Below are positions 63,526-64,000 of a DNA stretch of 64,000 bases, piece by piece; position 1 is the stretch's first letter; each line of letters begins with the position of its first letter. Source of the DNA: Mycobacterium stomatepiae (GTDB lineage: Bacteria > Actinomycetota > Actinomycetes > Mycobacteriales > Mycobacteriaceae); contig NZ_AP022587.1 of the NCBI RefSeq assembly GCF_010731715.1, forward strand, positions 3,410,001 to 3,474,000, given 5' to 3'. Position numbers and translations under genes: made by a program. A model generated the notes under the pieces. That model ran no database searches and was not told where the DNA came from. It worked only from the letters and a program-made list of their open reading frames with translations.

Positions 63526-63975
63526 GGTGAGCTCCTTCCGAGACCCCAGTTCCCGATGTCTCGAAACGCTACCAACAAATTGCTAGGCAAACAATGGCAA
63601 TGACCAAAATTCCGGCTGTGAATTACGCAACAATACAATTTTCTCTTACTTGCGCAATTCCTTATCTACATATCTTCTTACTGCATTTTCGATAATACTC
63701 ATTTGCGTTATTCAGGAACTCCGCGAGTACTGAGGTCAGCAGGTACTGAAGTCGCTGTCAGCACTGTTCAACAGCTATCTACTGATTAACTGAGGTACGG
63801 ATTTTAGCATCTCAGTAAATCATCAAATTCACATCACTATACGTTTCACGTAAGCGTGGTAGTGATGTCCAATCATGTCAGATAAATGGCCTTCTAGCAA
63901 GGAAACATGATTCCGTGCGCCGCACATCTAATCTGCTACAGCTAATTTCTATAGTTCCGCACGTCAGGGCCGGTA
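63526..63975. other. AT-rich stretch without visible gene
   Basis: No ORF of note lies here. Base composition changes sharply: bases 63661-63720 have 19 G or C in 60, against roughly two thirds in the genome around it. GTACTGAGGTC (63727-63737) and GTACTGAAGTC (63743-63753) are near-identical repeats 16 bases apart, with ACTGAGGT again near 63790. Such AT-rich gaps in mycobacteria attract the silencer Lsr2 and often hold transferred or regulatory DNA. It may contain the promoter of the small exported protein. Confidence 0.7.
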
Positions 63976-64000
63976 TTAGTGGCCGGGGTCGCCGTGGCCC
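63976..64000 (-). CDS. Partial: last codons of a gene continuing past the window
   Basis: On the minus strand the window edge reads Gly-His-Gly-Asp-Pro-Gly-His and TAA (63976-63978). Gly/His-rich ends like this occur on secreted or disordered mycobacterial proteins. Base composition rises again to high GC at this point. Only seven codons are visible, so this is a tentative call. Confidence 0.3.

Overview
The window is GC-rich DNA from a mycobacterium, most likely a slow grower. Evidence is a complete ESX-3 type VII secretion locus with PE/PPE genes, mycofactocin-type dehydrogenases, Rv-like conserved hypotheticals and high-GC codon use. From memory, the gene order from about 15 kb to 63 kb follows M. 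tuberculosis Rv0315 back to Rv0271c, read in reverse. No search was run, so all Rv correspondences are recognition by eye.

Layout. 0-15 kb: a degenerate 3' half of tRNA-Gly(CCC) (possible attachment-site scar), secreted and cell-envelope proteins, an SDR, a ferritin-like diiron protein, an S1-type protease, an L,D-transpeptidase, hydrolases, a PAP2/diacylglycerol-kinase fusion, a GAP-family transporter, guanine deaminase and a GT-C glycosyltransferase. 15-21 kb: two tandem GH16 beta-glucanases, a MarR regulator facing a Gly-rich winged-helix-like protein, a frameshifted IS30-type element sitting between the arms of an intergenic palindrome, a quinone-reductase-type enzyme and a DUF3060 protein. 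21-32 kb: a large cyclase/ATPase regulator, the Rv0313-Rv0311-like group, a TetR/SnoaL pair, a second L,D-transpeptidase-like protein and a PAP2 phosphatase. 32-36 kb: decayed genes (an alpha/beta hydrolase piece, a GerW-like gene, tam with a nonsense codon) among a BluB-like enzyme and a sulfatase.

37-52 kb is the ESX-3 locus on the minus strand: eccA3-eccB3-eccC3-PE5-PPE4-esxG-esxH-espG3-eccD3-mycP3-eccE3, many genes joined by 4-base stop/start overlaps. EccB/C/D/E build the inner-membrane channel, EccA and EspG3 handle substrates, MycP3 is the associated protease, and EsxG/EsxH plus PE5/PPE4 are substrates. PPE4 carries a frameshift that detaches its conserved C-terminus. Upstream lie a methyltransferase and an intact PPE3 with a His/Asp-rich, probably metal-binding, loop. 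The upstream regions of eccA3 and PPE3 share a Zur-like palindrome and eccA3 also has an IdeR-like box, fitting the known iron/zinc control of ESX-3.

55-63 kb: an MpaB-like protein, two TetR regulators, a VOC protein, and a probable operon of TetR, hydrolase, 2-hydroxyacid dehydrogenase and the double-domain acyl-CoA dehydrogenase FadE6. The window ends in an unusually AT-rich, apparently non-coding stretch and the last codons of one more gene. No CRISPR array, rRNA or complete tRNA was seen.
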